A stretch of DNA of 64,000 nucleotides, taken from positions 1 to 64,000 of the forward strand of contig PKDZ01000037.1 of assembly GCA_002862785.1 (NCBI GenBank), written 5' to 3'. Shown in pieces: positions 28,558-38,200 of the stretch. The position numbers and the translations under genes were made by a program. Origin of the DNA: Flavobacteriales bacterium (lineage in GTDB: Bacteria; Bacteroidota; Bacteroidia; Flavobacteriales_D; Sanyastnellaceae). The number at the start of each line of letters is the position of its first letter. The stretch's first letter is position 1. Under the pieces are notes generated by a model. That model ran no database searches. It saw nothing but the letters and a program-made list of their open reading frames with translations, and had not been told where the DNA came from.

Positions 28558-30241
28558 TGGGTGCGGGGAGTTGCAGGGGCACGGAGGAGGACGGACGGCG
28601 CTCGATTCCCTTCATGGCCGGGGTTCGCCCCCCATTTTCCCACCGTCTGAATTCGGCCCAGAAGGCCCGATCGAGCCATTCGCCCACCTGGCGTGCCCCG
28701 CGTGGAGTGAAGTGGACGTGATCTGGTCCCGCCAACGGTGGTTCGGAGGCGACCCAGGCCGGCATGCTGCCCAAACCGCCCATGGCGACGAGCAAGTCCC
28801 AATGGGCCACGCCCGCATCGAGGCTGGCGTCACGGATGGCGGTTCGCACGGCATCCAACTGGGGGAAGGGGGTCCATTGTGTGCCCGTTTTCTCGGCCAT
28901 GTCCGAGGGGCCGATGACCAGGATGGCCGTCTCTGGGGCCAGGGCCTGAAACAATGCAATCTGACGTTTGAACCATCCGCCATAGCGCACCGCGGACAGC
29001 GAGTCTCGGGTGTATGGGACAGTGTTGCCTCCGAATTGAAGGACGATGAGGTCGGGTTCCAGCCGTTTGAGCTGGGTGCTGAAGGGGATGCGCGCCAATT
29101 TCCGAAACAGCGTGCCGGAAGAGCCTCGCATGGCCACTGAATGCCATTGGGTCCCCTGTCCGACTGGATGAAGGGCAAACAGGCGGGGAGGTCGACCCGA
29201 GAAGCACAGTTGAACGGGGGTCCCTCCGGGTTCCATCCCCGACGAGGGCAGGGTGAGCACACCGGGGAGGGTGCCCGGTTGGAGCGTGTCGACCGGAAGG
29301 CCGTCCACCAGGACTTCGCAGAGGGTGTAAACCGTATCGTGCCAGAGGTCAATTCGGTCCCACCGGGCAAATGAGCCTGGACTGCGGCGTTCGGGTCCCA
29401 CGTCGATGCAGGAGGGGGTGGAGGAGGAGTCCGCCGTGGCGTAACTGGCGAGCAGGCCGTAGTTCTCGTCGAGGTCTGTCGAGTCGCGCCGGCCGAAGCG
29501 GGTATGGCGTTTCCATGGACCGCGGAGCGCTTGTCGAAGGGAGAAACTCTGGACGAGCGGAACCGGGGGCTGGATGCCCGGGCCATGGCCGCCCCAGCGT
29601 TCCTGCCAACGCTGCCGAATCGTTCCGGAAATGCGGTCGCCCTCAATCTGGCTGTCTCCGTAATGGAGGACGTGAACTGATTCTCCCCGGTCCAGCTTGG
29701 CGAACAGGTCATGGAACGCCGGCTCTTCCTCCGGAGGAATGCCGATGCGGAGACTGCCCGGAATCCAATCGCCTGTTTCGGGCGTAGCGGCCGCGTTGGG
29801 TTCCGGGCCAGCCGAAACCGCCGTGGACGATGGAGAGGGGTCGGGGTCGGGATGGGCCGCGTCCATCTGTGGCTCCTCTTGGCGGGCTGCGACTGCGGAG
29901 TCAGGGGGCGGGGACGAGGGCACCACAATGCTGGAGTCGGCCTCCATGGAGGGGCGGTGTGCCGTGTCTTGGGCTTCGATGGCGGAGAGTTGTTCCTCGT
30001 ATCGCTCGAGCAAGGCTTCGACGTCATCGGGCTTCCATTGGGGAATGATGGTGGGCTGCGGGTCGGAGGCCCACAAACCATCCCAAGCGGACGGTGTTTC
30101 GATGCGAACGGTGTGCCCGGCGATGGTCCATCCCTCATCGGGACAGGCCCAGGCCAGAAGTGCCGAGGCTCCGCCGACGGCAAACAAAGCGAGGACCGGT
30201 CGCCAACGGGCTTCGCGTGAGGGGGAATCTGGCGCGCTCAC
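28547..30241 (-). CDS. membrane-anchored SGNH/GDSL hydrolase
   Basis: N-terminal TM; block I HYGDSQIEGD, block III QFGGNTVPYTRD, block V GPDHVHFTPRG; GTG start overlapping upstream stop (GTGA). Confidence 0.85.
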   Translation of the reverse strand: MSAPDSPSREARWRPVLALFAVGGASALLAWACPDEGWTIAGHTVRIETPSAWDGLWASDPQPTIIPQWKPDDVEALLERYEEQLSAIEAQDTAHRPSMEADSSIVVPSSPPPDSAVAARQEEPQMDAAHPDPDPSPSSTAVSAGPEPNAAATPETGDWIPGSLRIGIPPEEEPAFHDLFAKLDRGESVHVLHYGDSQIEGDRISGTIRQRWQERWGGHGPGIQPPVPLVQSFSLRQALRGPWKRHTRFGRRDSTDLDENYGLLASYATADSSSTPSCIDVGPERRSPGSFARWDRIDLWHDTVYTLCEVLVDGLPVDTLQPGTLPGVLTLPSSGMEPGGTPVQLCFSGRPPRLFALHPVGQGTQWHSVAMRGSSGTLFRKLARIPFSTQLKRLEPDLIVLQFGGNTVPYTRDSLSAVRYGGWFKRQIALFQALAPETAILVIGPSDMAEKTGTQWTPFPQLDAVRTAIRDASLDAGVAHWDLLVAMGGLGSMPAWVASEPPLAGPDHVHFTPRGARQVGEWLDRAFWAEFRRWENGGRTPAMKGIERRPSSSVPLQLPAPNDD

Positions 30242-31590
30242 CGGGTGGGAATTCGAATGCGCATGCCCGGGCGGAGGTCTTCCGGAGCCACCTCGTTGAG
30301 GTCGAGCAAATCGACGAGATCCACTCCCGGGTGATCCCGTGCAATGGACCAATAGGACTCTCCGGCTTCGACGGTGTGCCACGTCCATGAAGTGGCGTCG
30401 GTGGAGGAAGCGGGTGATGCGGGCTGGGAGGTCTCCGGCGGGATGCCACCACGCAGGCTCAAGGTCTGACCCACCCGGATCAGGTCACCCTCAATCTGGT
30501 TCCATCGACGGATATCCTCGATGCGGAGTCCCACGCGACGGGCGATGGTGCCCAGGACATCTCCGGGCCGCACGGTGTAGTTCCATGTGAGGGGCGCGGA
30601 GGGGAAAGGTCGGGCGCCACACCACCCGGCCGCAGTCGAATCCGAGGCGAGCCAGTCCCGTCTGACTTGCACAGAAGGGCGGGACGCGGTCCGTCCGATG
30701 GAATCCGTGGTGAACCAAGGATTTTCCGTTCGCAAGGCCCTTAGGTCCCATTCCGTATCCCGGTGGTGACTGAAATACAGCGGGGTGGCTTCTGCGCAAG
30801 AGAAAGGCACCCAGTCGCGCTCACGCAACGCCCAGAGGGCATGGAGCCGGTCTCGGCGAAAGTTGCGGTCCACTTGGAGCATGACCCGAAGCAGGTGCAG
30901 CCAACCGAGTAGATCCGCCTCCACAGCGTCGGCGTCGAAGGCCTGACCGGCCTGTCCGCCCCGGACCAGGGAGAGCACCTGTCGCATGGGCGATTCCGGA
31001 TGCACATCCTGGACTTGGGCAATGCGCAGGCAGGCGGCCTGGGCCATCCGTCCCGGCACATGGCGTTCGTCCCATCCCCGTCGGATGTCGAGCCCGAGTG
31101 CCAAGGCGGTCGGCAGGTCCATGGCCCACGCTCCGGCCCTCCGTCCCGGGCCGTAGTAGGCGGCATCCCATCCCGTCAGCACCATGGGCAGAACCGCCCA
31201 CTCAGAGGGAAGACCGGCCTCGGAGAGGGCACTTTCCATGGCCGGTCGGTGACGGTCGGAGGCGGCTTGGACGAGGCGAAAGCGGAGCATGCCATCGGCG
31301 AGGAGGCGGTCCAGGGCGCGGTCGGCATGATGCTCGGCGAGGGGCAGGGCTTCGAGCTCAGCGATGAGTCGGTCGGCCCAGGAGCTGTGTCCTCGGACGC
31401 CGTCCACCATCAGTTCGGGTAGCATCGGACCTAGGATGCAGTCCGGTTCCAAGGCTTCCAATTCTGCAATCCACGGTGACTCCTCGAAGGCGGAAATCAT
31501 GGAGGACCAACCCGACAGATCGGGTTGGGCCAAAGCCGCTCCTGTGCAGGGGAGGAGCAGTAGGAATCGGATGAAATCGGGCGTTTTCAC
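30238..31590 (-). CDS. secreted MltD-like (degenerate SLT) protein with two C-terminal LysM domains
   Basis: SLT-like segment LSEAGLPSEWAVLPMVLTGWDAAYYGPGRRAGAWAMDLPTALALGLDIRRGWDERH; LysM WNYTVRPGDVLGTIARRVGLRIEDIRRWN and WHTVEAGESYWSIARDHPGVDLVDLLDLN. Confidence 0.85.
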   Translation of the reverse strand: MKTPDFIRFLLLLPCTGAALAQPDLSGWSSMISAFEESPWIAELEALEPDCILGPMLPELMVDGVRGHSSWADRLIAELEALPLAEHHADRALDRLLADGMLRFRLVQAASDRHRPAMESALSEAGLPSEWAVLPMVLTGWDAAYYGPGRRAGAWAMDLPTALALGLDIRRGWDERHVPGRMAQAACLRIAQVQDVHPESPMRQVLSLVRGGQAGQAFDADAVEADLLGWLHLLRVMLQVDRNFRRDRLHALWALRERDWVPFSCAEATPLYFSHHRDTEWDLRALRTENPWFTTDSIGRTASRPSVQVRRDWLASDSTAAGWCGARPFPSAPLTWNYTVRPGDVLGTIARRVGLRIEDIRRWNQIEGDLIRVGQTLSLRGGIPPETSQPASPASSTDATSWTWHTVEAGESYWSIARDHPGVDLVDLLDLNEVAPEDLRPGMRIRIPTR

Positions 31591-31667
31591 GGGATGGCAC
31601 TGGCCGTATTACGAAGATGGGGGGGAGTGTGCAGTATCTTCCTGTTGCCAACCTGTTGTTGCCCCCA

Positions 31668-33272
31668 ATGAGCGTCGATTCCATCCACGAAATGGGACCT
31701 CGGGAACGCCAAGCGTTTCTCGAGGCAGAGGTGCGTCGTCTCCAGGCCAAGTGCAACCGCTATGAAGACATCGTGGCCAACATGGCCCTCGGCATTCTGG
31801 AGGTGGACACGCAGGAAAGGATTGTTCGGGCAGATGAGCGCTTCTGTTCGATTGTGGGGTATGCGGAATCCGAATTGAGGGGGAAGAAAGCCTCGGAAGT
31901 CCTCCTCTCTGGAGAGGAGGTCGATCAGATGGACGATCGGACAAGGGCCAGGAATTCGGGAGAGGCCGGAGCGTATGAAGTCCCCATCACCACGGCCGAT
32001 GGCGGTCGGAAGTGGTTGTTGATCAGCGGCGTTCCCAAACGCAATGCGGAGGGGGACATCATAGGCTCAGTGGGCATTCACCAGGACATCACCGAGCGGA
32101 AGATGGTGGAGGAAAACCTGCGGGAGTCGCGGGACGAGGCAAGGGCGGCCGAGAAGGCCGAGCGGGAATTCCTGACCCGGATGAGCCACGAGATCCGCAC
32201 CCCGATGAATGCCATCATGGGCATGGCGGACCTGCTGGGCGACACTCAGCTCGATTCGGAACAGAACAACCTGCTCACGTCCATTCGGGGGGGAAGCGTT
32301 CTCCTGAAGGGGCTGCTTGATGACATGCTGGACCTCGCCAAACTGGAGGCGGGCCAGCGGGTTTGCCACAAAGAGGCGACCCTCATCGAACCGATTGTCG
32401 AACGCGTGACCACCATCTTCCACTCCCAACTCAAGGAGAAGGGGGTTCGACTGGAGGTCCGCTTTGATGCCGATCTCCGAGTTGGTTGGAAGGTGGATCC
32501 CTCCATTCTGACCCAGATCCTGATCAACAGCCTGGGCAATGCGGTCAAGTTCACCGATTCCGGAACCATTGGCCTCACCCTGTCCCTCGAAGGGGGAGGC
32601 CCCATGGAGCCTCATTTGGTGCTGGAGGTGACCGATTCGGGCCTGGGAATCGACCAGAAGGACCTTGAGGTCGTATTCGAGCGCTTCAGCCAGGCATCCA
32701 ATCGCGAGGTCCGCCATGGCGGTACCGGACTCGGGCTCGCCATCGTCAAAGAACTGTGTGCCTTGCATGGAGGCGAGGCTACGGTCACGAGCACATTGGG
32801 GCAGGGCAGTACGTTTCGATTCACCCTGGCCATGGAGCCCGTGCTCGAAGAAGCGGATGCGCCGGTCACAACCGAAACCGCCCTGCTTGAGGGACATCGA
32901 ATCCTGGTGGTGGAGGACAACGATGTGAATCGATTCTTGATCCGGACCCTGCTCGGAAAATGGAAGGCGGACGTCACGTGTGTGGAGAACGGCCAGGAGG
33001 CCCTCAACCTGATGACCGAGAACCGGTTTGATCTCGTGTTCATGGACATTCAGATGCCGGTGATGGATGGTCTTGAGGCGACGCGACGGTTCAGGAATGT
33101 GGAGCGCGAGGAGAACCGCGAGCCGACTCCGATTGTCGCCCTAAGCGCGTTTGCCTTCGACCACGACAAGGAGGCCGCCAAGCAGGCAGGGGTGAACCTG
33201 CACATGTCCAAGCCCTTCAGTCGGGAGGAGTTGCAAGCCGTGTGCCTTGGCTTCCTTTCCCCTGATTTGTAA
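31668..33272 (+). CDS. PAS-containing hybrid histidine kinase (PAS-HisKA-HATPase-REC)
   Basis: FLTRMSHEIRTPMNAIMGMADLL, GLGIDQKDLEVVFERFSQ, GGTGLGLAIVKEL; REC VVEDNDVNRFLI...VFMDIQMPVMDG. Confidence 0.95.
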   Translation: MSVDSIHEMGPRERQAFLEAEVRRLQAKCNRYEDIVANMALGILEVDTQERIVRADERFCSIVGYAESELRGKKASEVLLSGEEVDQMDDRTRARNSGEAGAYEVPITTADGGRKWLLISGVPKRNAEGDIIGSVGIHQDITERKMVEENLRESRDEARAAEKAEREFLTRMSHEIRTPMNAIMGMADLLGDTQLDSEQNNLLTSIRGGSVLLKGLLDDMLDLAKLEAGQRVCHKEATLIEPIVERVTTIFHSQLKEKGVRLEVRFDADLRVGWKVDPSILTQILINSLGNAVKFTDSGTIGLTLSLEGGGPMEPHLVLEVTDSGLGIDQKDLEVVFERFSQASNREVRHGGTGLGLAIVKELCALHGGEATVTSTLGQGSTFRFTLAMEPVLEEADAPVTTETALLEGHRILVVEDNDVNRFLIRTLLGKWKADVTCVENGQEALNLMTENRFDLVFMDIQMPVMDGLEATRRFRNVEREENREPTPIVALSAFAFDHDKEAAKQAGVNLHMSKPFSREELQAVCLGFLSPDL

Positions 33273-33380
33273 ATGTCCCAAAGAGCTACATCAGACGACG
33301 GGAGCTAATTTTGTATCGTCAAAATAGCATAATAAGTAGACGAATTGCCATAAAGTGTTGGTTTTTTCGATTGTAATGTG

Positions 33381-33388
33381 TAAATTGA
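33381..33388 (+). promoter_or_regulatory. weak -7-like box TAAATTGA with TTG at 33358-33360 (20-nt spacer)
   Basis: Partial match to Bacteroidota TTG-N19-21-TAnnTTTG architecture. Confidence 0.3.
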
Positions 33389-33396
33389 CGGTGTGG

Positions 33397-33470
33397 TTGA
33401 CAGGCACTTCCTTCGGGAAGTCAATCACAGTTGTGAATCGTAGAGAAGCACCCGCAACGGCGGGTGTTTC
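33397..33470 (+). ncRNA. candidate structured RNA / leader: three consecutive hairpins
   Basis: ACTTCC-TTCG-GGAAGT; TCACA-GT-TGTGA; GAAGCACCCGC-aacg-GCGGGTGTTTC (GAAGC/GTTTC arm includes one G-U). Confidence 0.4.
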
Positions 33471-33562
33471 CATTTTCTGGACCAGCCGCTGCGTGGCAAC
33501 TTGTGGACAAGGCCCAAGCCCGTCATCGCGCTTCGACCGTCTTCGTTGGTAACTTGGTAGGC

Positions 33563-34036
33563 ATGGAGGGTGACAGATCGACTCGACGGTTCAAAATCAT
33601 GGGCGGACGGCGCAGTTTCGATGTGTGCGATTACGTCCGGGAAATGCAGGCCAGTGAGGCCCAATTCATCCTCTACGTCGGTTGTGACAGCCAAAATCAC
33701 CGCAACCACACCGTGTATGTCACCACCGTGGTTTTCCGCTTTCCGCGGTCAGGAGCCCATGTCATCTATCGGAAGGAGAAGGTGCCCAAGATTGCCGATT
33801 TGTGGACGAAGCTGTGGGGCGAGACGGAGCGTTCCGTGGCCCTCGCCAACCTCCTTCGGGAAGAGGCTGGGGTGGAGGTGGCCCAGATTGACCTCGACTT
33901 CAATACGGACCCGGCCCATCCAAGCAACAAGGTGCTCAGTGCTTCTGCAGGCTATATCCAATCCCTGGGCTTTCAGAGTGGAGCCAAACCGGGCTTGCTG
34001 ATGGCGGCGTGGGCCGCCGACGCCCTGTGCCAATGA
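33563..34036 (+). CDS. YkuK-family (RNase H-like) protein
   Basis: QFILYVGCDSQNHRNHTVYVTTVVFR...IDLDFNTDPAHPSNKVLSASAGYIQSLGF. Confidence 0.85.
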   Translation: MEGDRSTRRFKIMGGRRSFDVCDYVREMQASEAQFILYVGCDSQNHRNHTVYVTTVVFRFPRSGAHVIYRKEKVPKIADLWTKLWGETERSVALANLLREEAGVEVAQIDLDFNTDPAHPSNKVLSASAGYIQSLGFQSGAKPGLLMAAWAADALCQ

Positions 34037-34527
34037 GCCCCACAACCCTTCGGTCTGAGCTGGCTGTGGCCGCCCCGGTGGAGGAGGTGTGGACCTTTTT
34101 TCAGACCGCGCATAACCTCGTGGAGATGACGCCTCCAGAGCAGCGCGTGCGCATCGATCGGGGAGGAGAAGTCCCCCTTCACCCGGGCTTGGAAGTGCGC
34201 ATTTCGGTCTCTCCAGTCCCCGGCATCCGAACCGGATGGCTCACCCGAATCGAGGAAGTTCACCCTCCGTCCGGCCCGGAGGGCATCGGCTGGTTCCGGG
34301 ACACCCAGCTCAGCGGTCCCTTTTCAGAATGGAACCACCGCCACGAATTCCGTCCGGTCGAGGGGGGCTGTCTCGTCGTGGACGAACTCGAGTATCGGTT
34401 GCCGATGGGGCGGCTGGGCGGTTGGGTGGCCGGGCGCTGGGTGCGGCGGAGCATCGAGTCGCTGTTCGCGTACCGATCGGAGAGGATGGCGGACTTGTTC
34501 GGCCGGCTGACGGAGGGAATACCCTAA
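34033..34527 (+). CDS. SRPBCC-fold ligand-binding protein
   Basis: LAVAAPVEEVWTFFQTAHNLVEMTPPEQRVRI...SEWNHRHEFRPVEGGCLVVDELEYRLPMG. Confidence 0.82.
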   Translation: MSPTTLRSELAVAAPVEEVWTFFQTAHNLVEMTPPEQRVRIDRGGEVPLHPGLEVRISVSPVPGIRTGWLTRIEEVHPPSGPEGIGWFRDTQLSGPFSEWNHRHEFRPVEGGCLVVDELEYRLPMGRLGGWVAGRWVRRSIESLFAYRSERMADLFGRLTEGIP

Positions 34528-34536
34528 ATTCGAGGC

Positions 34537-35235
34537 ATGCGGTTGACCACCACGCTCTTGGCCCTCACGCTCCTGTTGTGGACAGGAGCACCGCTTGTTG
34601 GCCATGCTCAGTTCGGCATCGAGCCCACAGACAGCCTGGTGGCGGAGTTCCCCACGGACAGCCTGACCCGCATTTTTCAGATTGATTTTCCGAATGAGAC
34701 CCCCGATTCGCTGGGCCTAACCTGGAGGTACATCGACGGGGGGTGGACCGACGGATGGGATGTGAACCTCTGTGATCTTGGCGAATGCTACACCGGGGTG
34801 CCGTCCGACGCCGACATGTTGCCCATGCCCGAGGGCGGAGCTGGATTCCTGAAGCTCATCGTCAATTCGCTGGACATCGAGGGGACGTGCTTCCTTCATT
34901 TCTGGGTGTGGCCGACCGACAATCCGGACGCCCTGGTCAATGTCTGGTTTGACCTGCGCAATGGAGGGGTGAATGCCGTGGCCGACACGCCGCGTCCCAT
35001 CATCGAGGTCCATCCGAATCCTTGTCGTTCCGGGCAGCAGATTGTCGTGTCTATGCCCCCGAATGGAAACTCCCACCCAACCATGCAACGGTTGACCCCG
35101 GATGGAAGGTTACTCAAATGCACACCGAAAAGGTCTGATGGCCGTTGGCTTCTGTCGACGGAGGGATGGCCCACCGGGATGTACCTCCTACGATGGACGG
35201 GAGGGGGTCGCTTCGAGCGACTGATGGTCCATTGA
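34537..35235 (+). CDS. secreted protein with T9SS type A sorting-like C-terminus
   Basis: Signal peptide; C-terminal EVHPNPCRSGQQIVVSMP...GMYLLRWTGGGRFERLMVH. Confidence 0.75.
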   Translation: MRLTTTLLALTLLLWTGAPLVGHAQFGIEPTDSLVAEFPTDSLTRIFQIDFPNETPDSLGLTWRYIDGGWTDGWDVNLCDLGECYTGVPSDADMLPMPEGGAGFLKLIVNSLDIEGTCFLHFWVWPTDNPDALVNVWFDLRNGGVNAVADTPRPIIEVHPNPCRSGQQIVVSMPPNGNSHPTMQRLTPDGRLLKCTPKRSDGRWLLSTEGWPTGMYLLRWTGGGRFERLMVH

Positions 35236-35254
35236 CCTGCACCAAGAAGAAACC

Positions 35255-38200
35255 ATGCACACATTGCACTCCAAAGCGCTGTTTGCGCTGCTCCTGCTGA
35301 TCGGGACTGTGACCACCGGGTCCGCCCAGAATGCCACCTTGTTGTCCGATGACCACGACGGTATCGTCGTCCGGTTCGACTTCTCCGATCCAATCCTGCA
35401 CGAAGTGACCACCCCCGACGGGGTCGCCGTGATGCCCCGGGTCCTCGGGGACACCCCCATGCTTCGCGCTGGCGCTCCGGACCTGTCCAAGGTCGACGCC
35501 ACCTTGATGATCGGGGCGACCGTGGGCACGGCCCTTGAAATCGTCGAGACGGAATTTGTCGACCTCACTGAGGTGGACGTGGTGCCGAGCAAAGGCAACC
35601 TCTACCGCAACGTCGATCCGGCGTCCGTGCCCTTCACCGAAGGCGCAGTGTATGCCGAGGATGCGTTCTACCCGCAATCCGTGGCCGCACTGCAGACGCC
35701 CTTTGTCCAGCGCGGCGTGCGCGGCCAAAGCGTCTGGGCACATCCCTTCCAATACAACCCGGTGAGCCGGGTCTTGCGGGTGCACACCTCCATCACGGTC
35801 CGCATCGTGGAGACGGAGATGGCTCCGGTCAATCCCGCCGTGGCTCCGGTCCGTCTCTCCGCTGAATTTGCCGACCAGTTCGGACGCCGCTTCCTCAATG
35901 CGGCCAGCGTCAGCGAGCGCTACGACTACATCGAGGAGCACGGCAAGGTGGTCTTCGTGACGGACGCCATGTACGACGACGTGCTGGCCCCGCTCATCCA
36001 ATGGAAAATCGAGAAGGGACTGACGACCCAGGTCGTCTACGCGGCGGACTTCGGCAACGATTACGACGCCATCAAGGATTTCCTCGCCGACCAGTACTTC
36101 AACGAAGGGTTGACCCACGTCATCCTCGCCGGAGACGAGGACCAGGTGGCCGCCACGCTCGTGACCAACGGCGGCGGCTCCGGATACTGCGATCCCTGCT
36201 ACGGCTACGTGGAGGGGGACGACCACTACCCGGAGTTCTTCGTCGGCCGCCTGCTCGTGCACGATGTGGACGAGATGGAGACGCTGGTGGAGCGGACGCT
36301 GGAATACGAGAAGAATCCGTTCCTCGGGGAGGAGTGGTTCAACATCGGTGTCGGCATCGGATCCAATGAGGGCGCTGGCATCGGCGACAACGGAGAAAGC
36401 GATTGGCAGCACCTCAACGCCATCAAGGACAAGCTCATCGACTACGACTTCCAGGAGGTCTGGGAACTGTACGATGGCAGCCAGGCCGGCAACAGCCCGA
36501 CCGGCGGGGAGACGGCCGACGAAGCGGGCAACCCCAACGCCAACGACATGATCGAGCTGGTGAACAAGGGGCTGTCCTTCATCAACTACACCGGCCACGG
36601 ATACCACGGAGGCATCGCCTCGAGTGGATTCGACATCAACGCCATCGGCCAGACCACCAACAACGGCATGTACGGCTTCTTCGTGCCGGTGGCCTGCTGC
36701 GTCGGCGACTTCGACGAAGGCGAGGGGTCCGGAGACTGCTTCGGTGAGGTGTGGATCAAGCACACCTCCAATGGAGAGCCGGCCGGCGGCATCGGCGGCG
36801 CGTTCTCCAGCGTGCTCCAAAGCTGGGCACCGCCGATGCGCGGTCAGGACGAGATGACGGACCTCGTGGTCGAGGACGGCGAAGTGGAGATCCGCCACAC
36901 CTTTGGCTCCATCGTGGCCCATGGCTGCTCCGGCATGATCGACAGCTACGGAGGTGGCGGCGAGGAGATGATGGACACCTGGTGCATCTTCGGCGACCCG
37001 TCCGTCGTGCTCCGCACGGCCTTCCCGGACCAGTTGGCCCTGTCCCACCAGGAGGTCTACTTCCTCGGCACCCCGACCATCGAGGTGAGCTGCCCGACCG
37101 AGGGCGCGCTCGTGGCCATCACCCAGGGCGACCAGATCCTCGGCACCGCCTTTGTGGAGAACGGCGTGGCCACCATCACCCTGGACGAGCCGCTGGGCGT
37201 TCCCGGGGACTACCTCATCACGGGCACCGCCTACAACACGATTCCCTACCAGTCGACGGTCCAGGCCGTTCCGGCCGATGGACCGTACGTCCTGAGCAGC
37301 GGCAATGCGGCCTTCGATCCGACTGGAGACAACGACGGCATGGTCGACCAGGGCGAGAGCATCGACCTCGAGCTCGACCTGTCCAACGTGGGCATCGAAA
37401 CTGCCACCGACGTCATGGTGACCATCACCACGGCCGACGAGTGGGTGACCATCACCAATGGGGCGGTCTCCGCCGGCGACATCGCCGCAGACGGTTCCCT
37501 GACGCTGTCCGGCTTCGCGTTTGACGTCACACCCGGCGTGGCCGACCAACACGTGGCCCTGTTCGACGTGCTCATCACCGACGCTGACGGCAACGAGTGG
37601 ACGACGTCCTTCCCCGTGACCCTCAATGCGCCCCATTTCAGCATCGTCGATCTCGTCGTCGAGGACAGCGGCAACGGCATCCTCGAGAGCGGGGAGGAGG
37701 CCAACCTCGTCTTCACCATCGTCAACGACGGCCACGATGGGGCACCGGGTGCGGTGGGCATCCTCGCCTTCGAGCACCCGGATGTGACCATGGGCTTCAA
37801 CGGAAACTACGAGATGGACATCATCGAGCCCGGCGGGTCCTTCACGATGTCCTACCCGGTCACCGTGGCCGAGGACGCCGGCCTCGGCGGACTGCTTCCC
37901 ATCACCTTCGCGGTCAACACGTCGGGTCCGGACAACGCGGAATTGTACCTGACCACGGCGGACTTCTTCGAGCCGATCAACCTCATCATGGAGACGTGGG
38001 AGACCGGAGACGACCAGAGTTTCCCGTGGGCCTACGACGGCAACGAGGACTGGTTCGTGTCGACCAACAATCCGTACCAGGGCGACTTCTGCATGGAGAG
38101 CGGCGACATCGGCGACAACCAAAGCACCGACCTCACCATCGCGTTGGAGTTCTTGGGCGACGGCGACCTGACGTTTGCGCGCCGCGTGTCCACCGAAGAC

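Noticed and set aside
33291-33473. 60-aa minus ORF in the AT-rich gap
   Set aside because: No motif, short, and overlaps the hairpin region; a structured RNA explains the sequence better.
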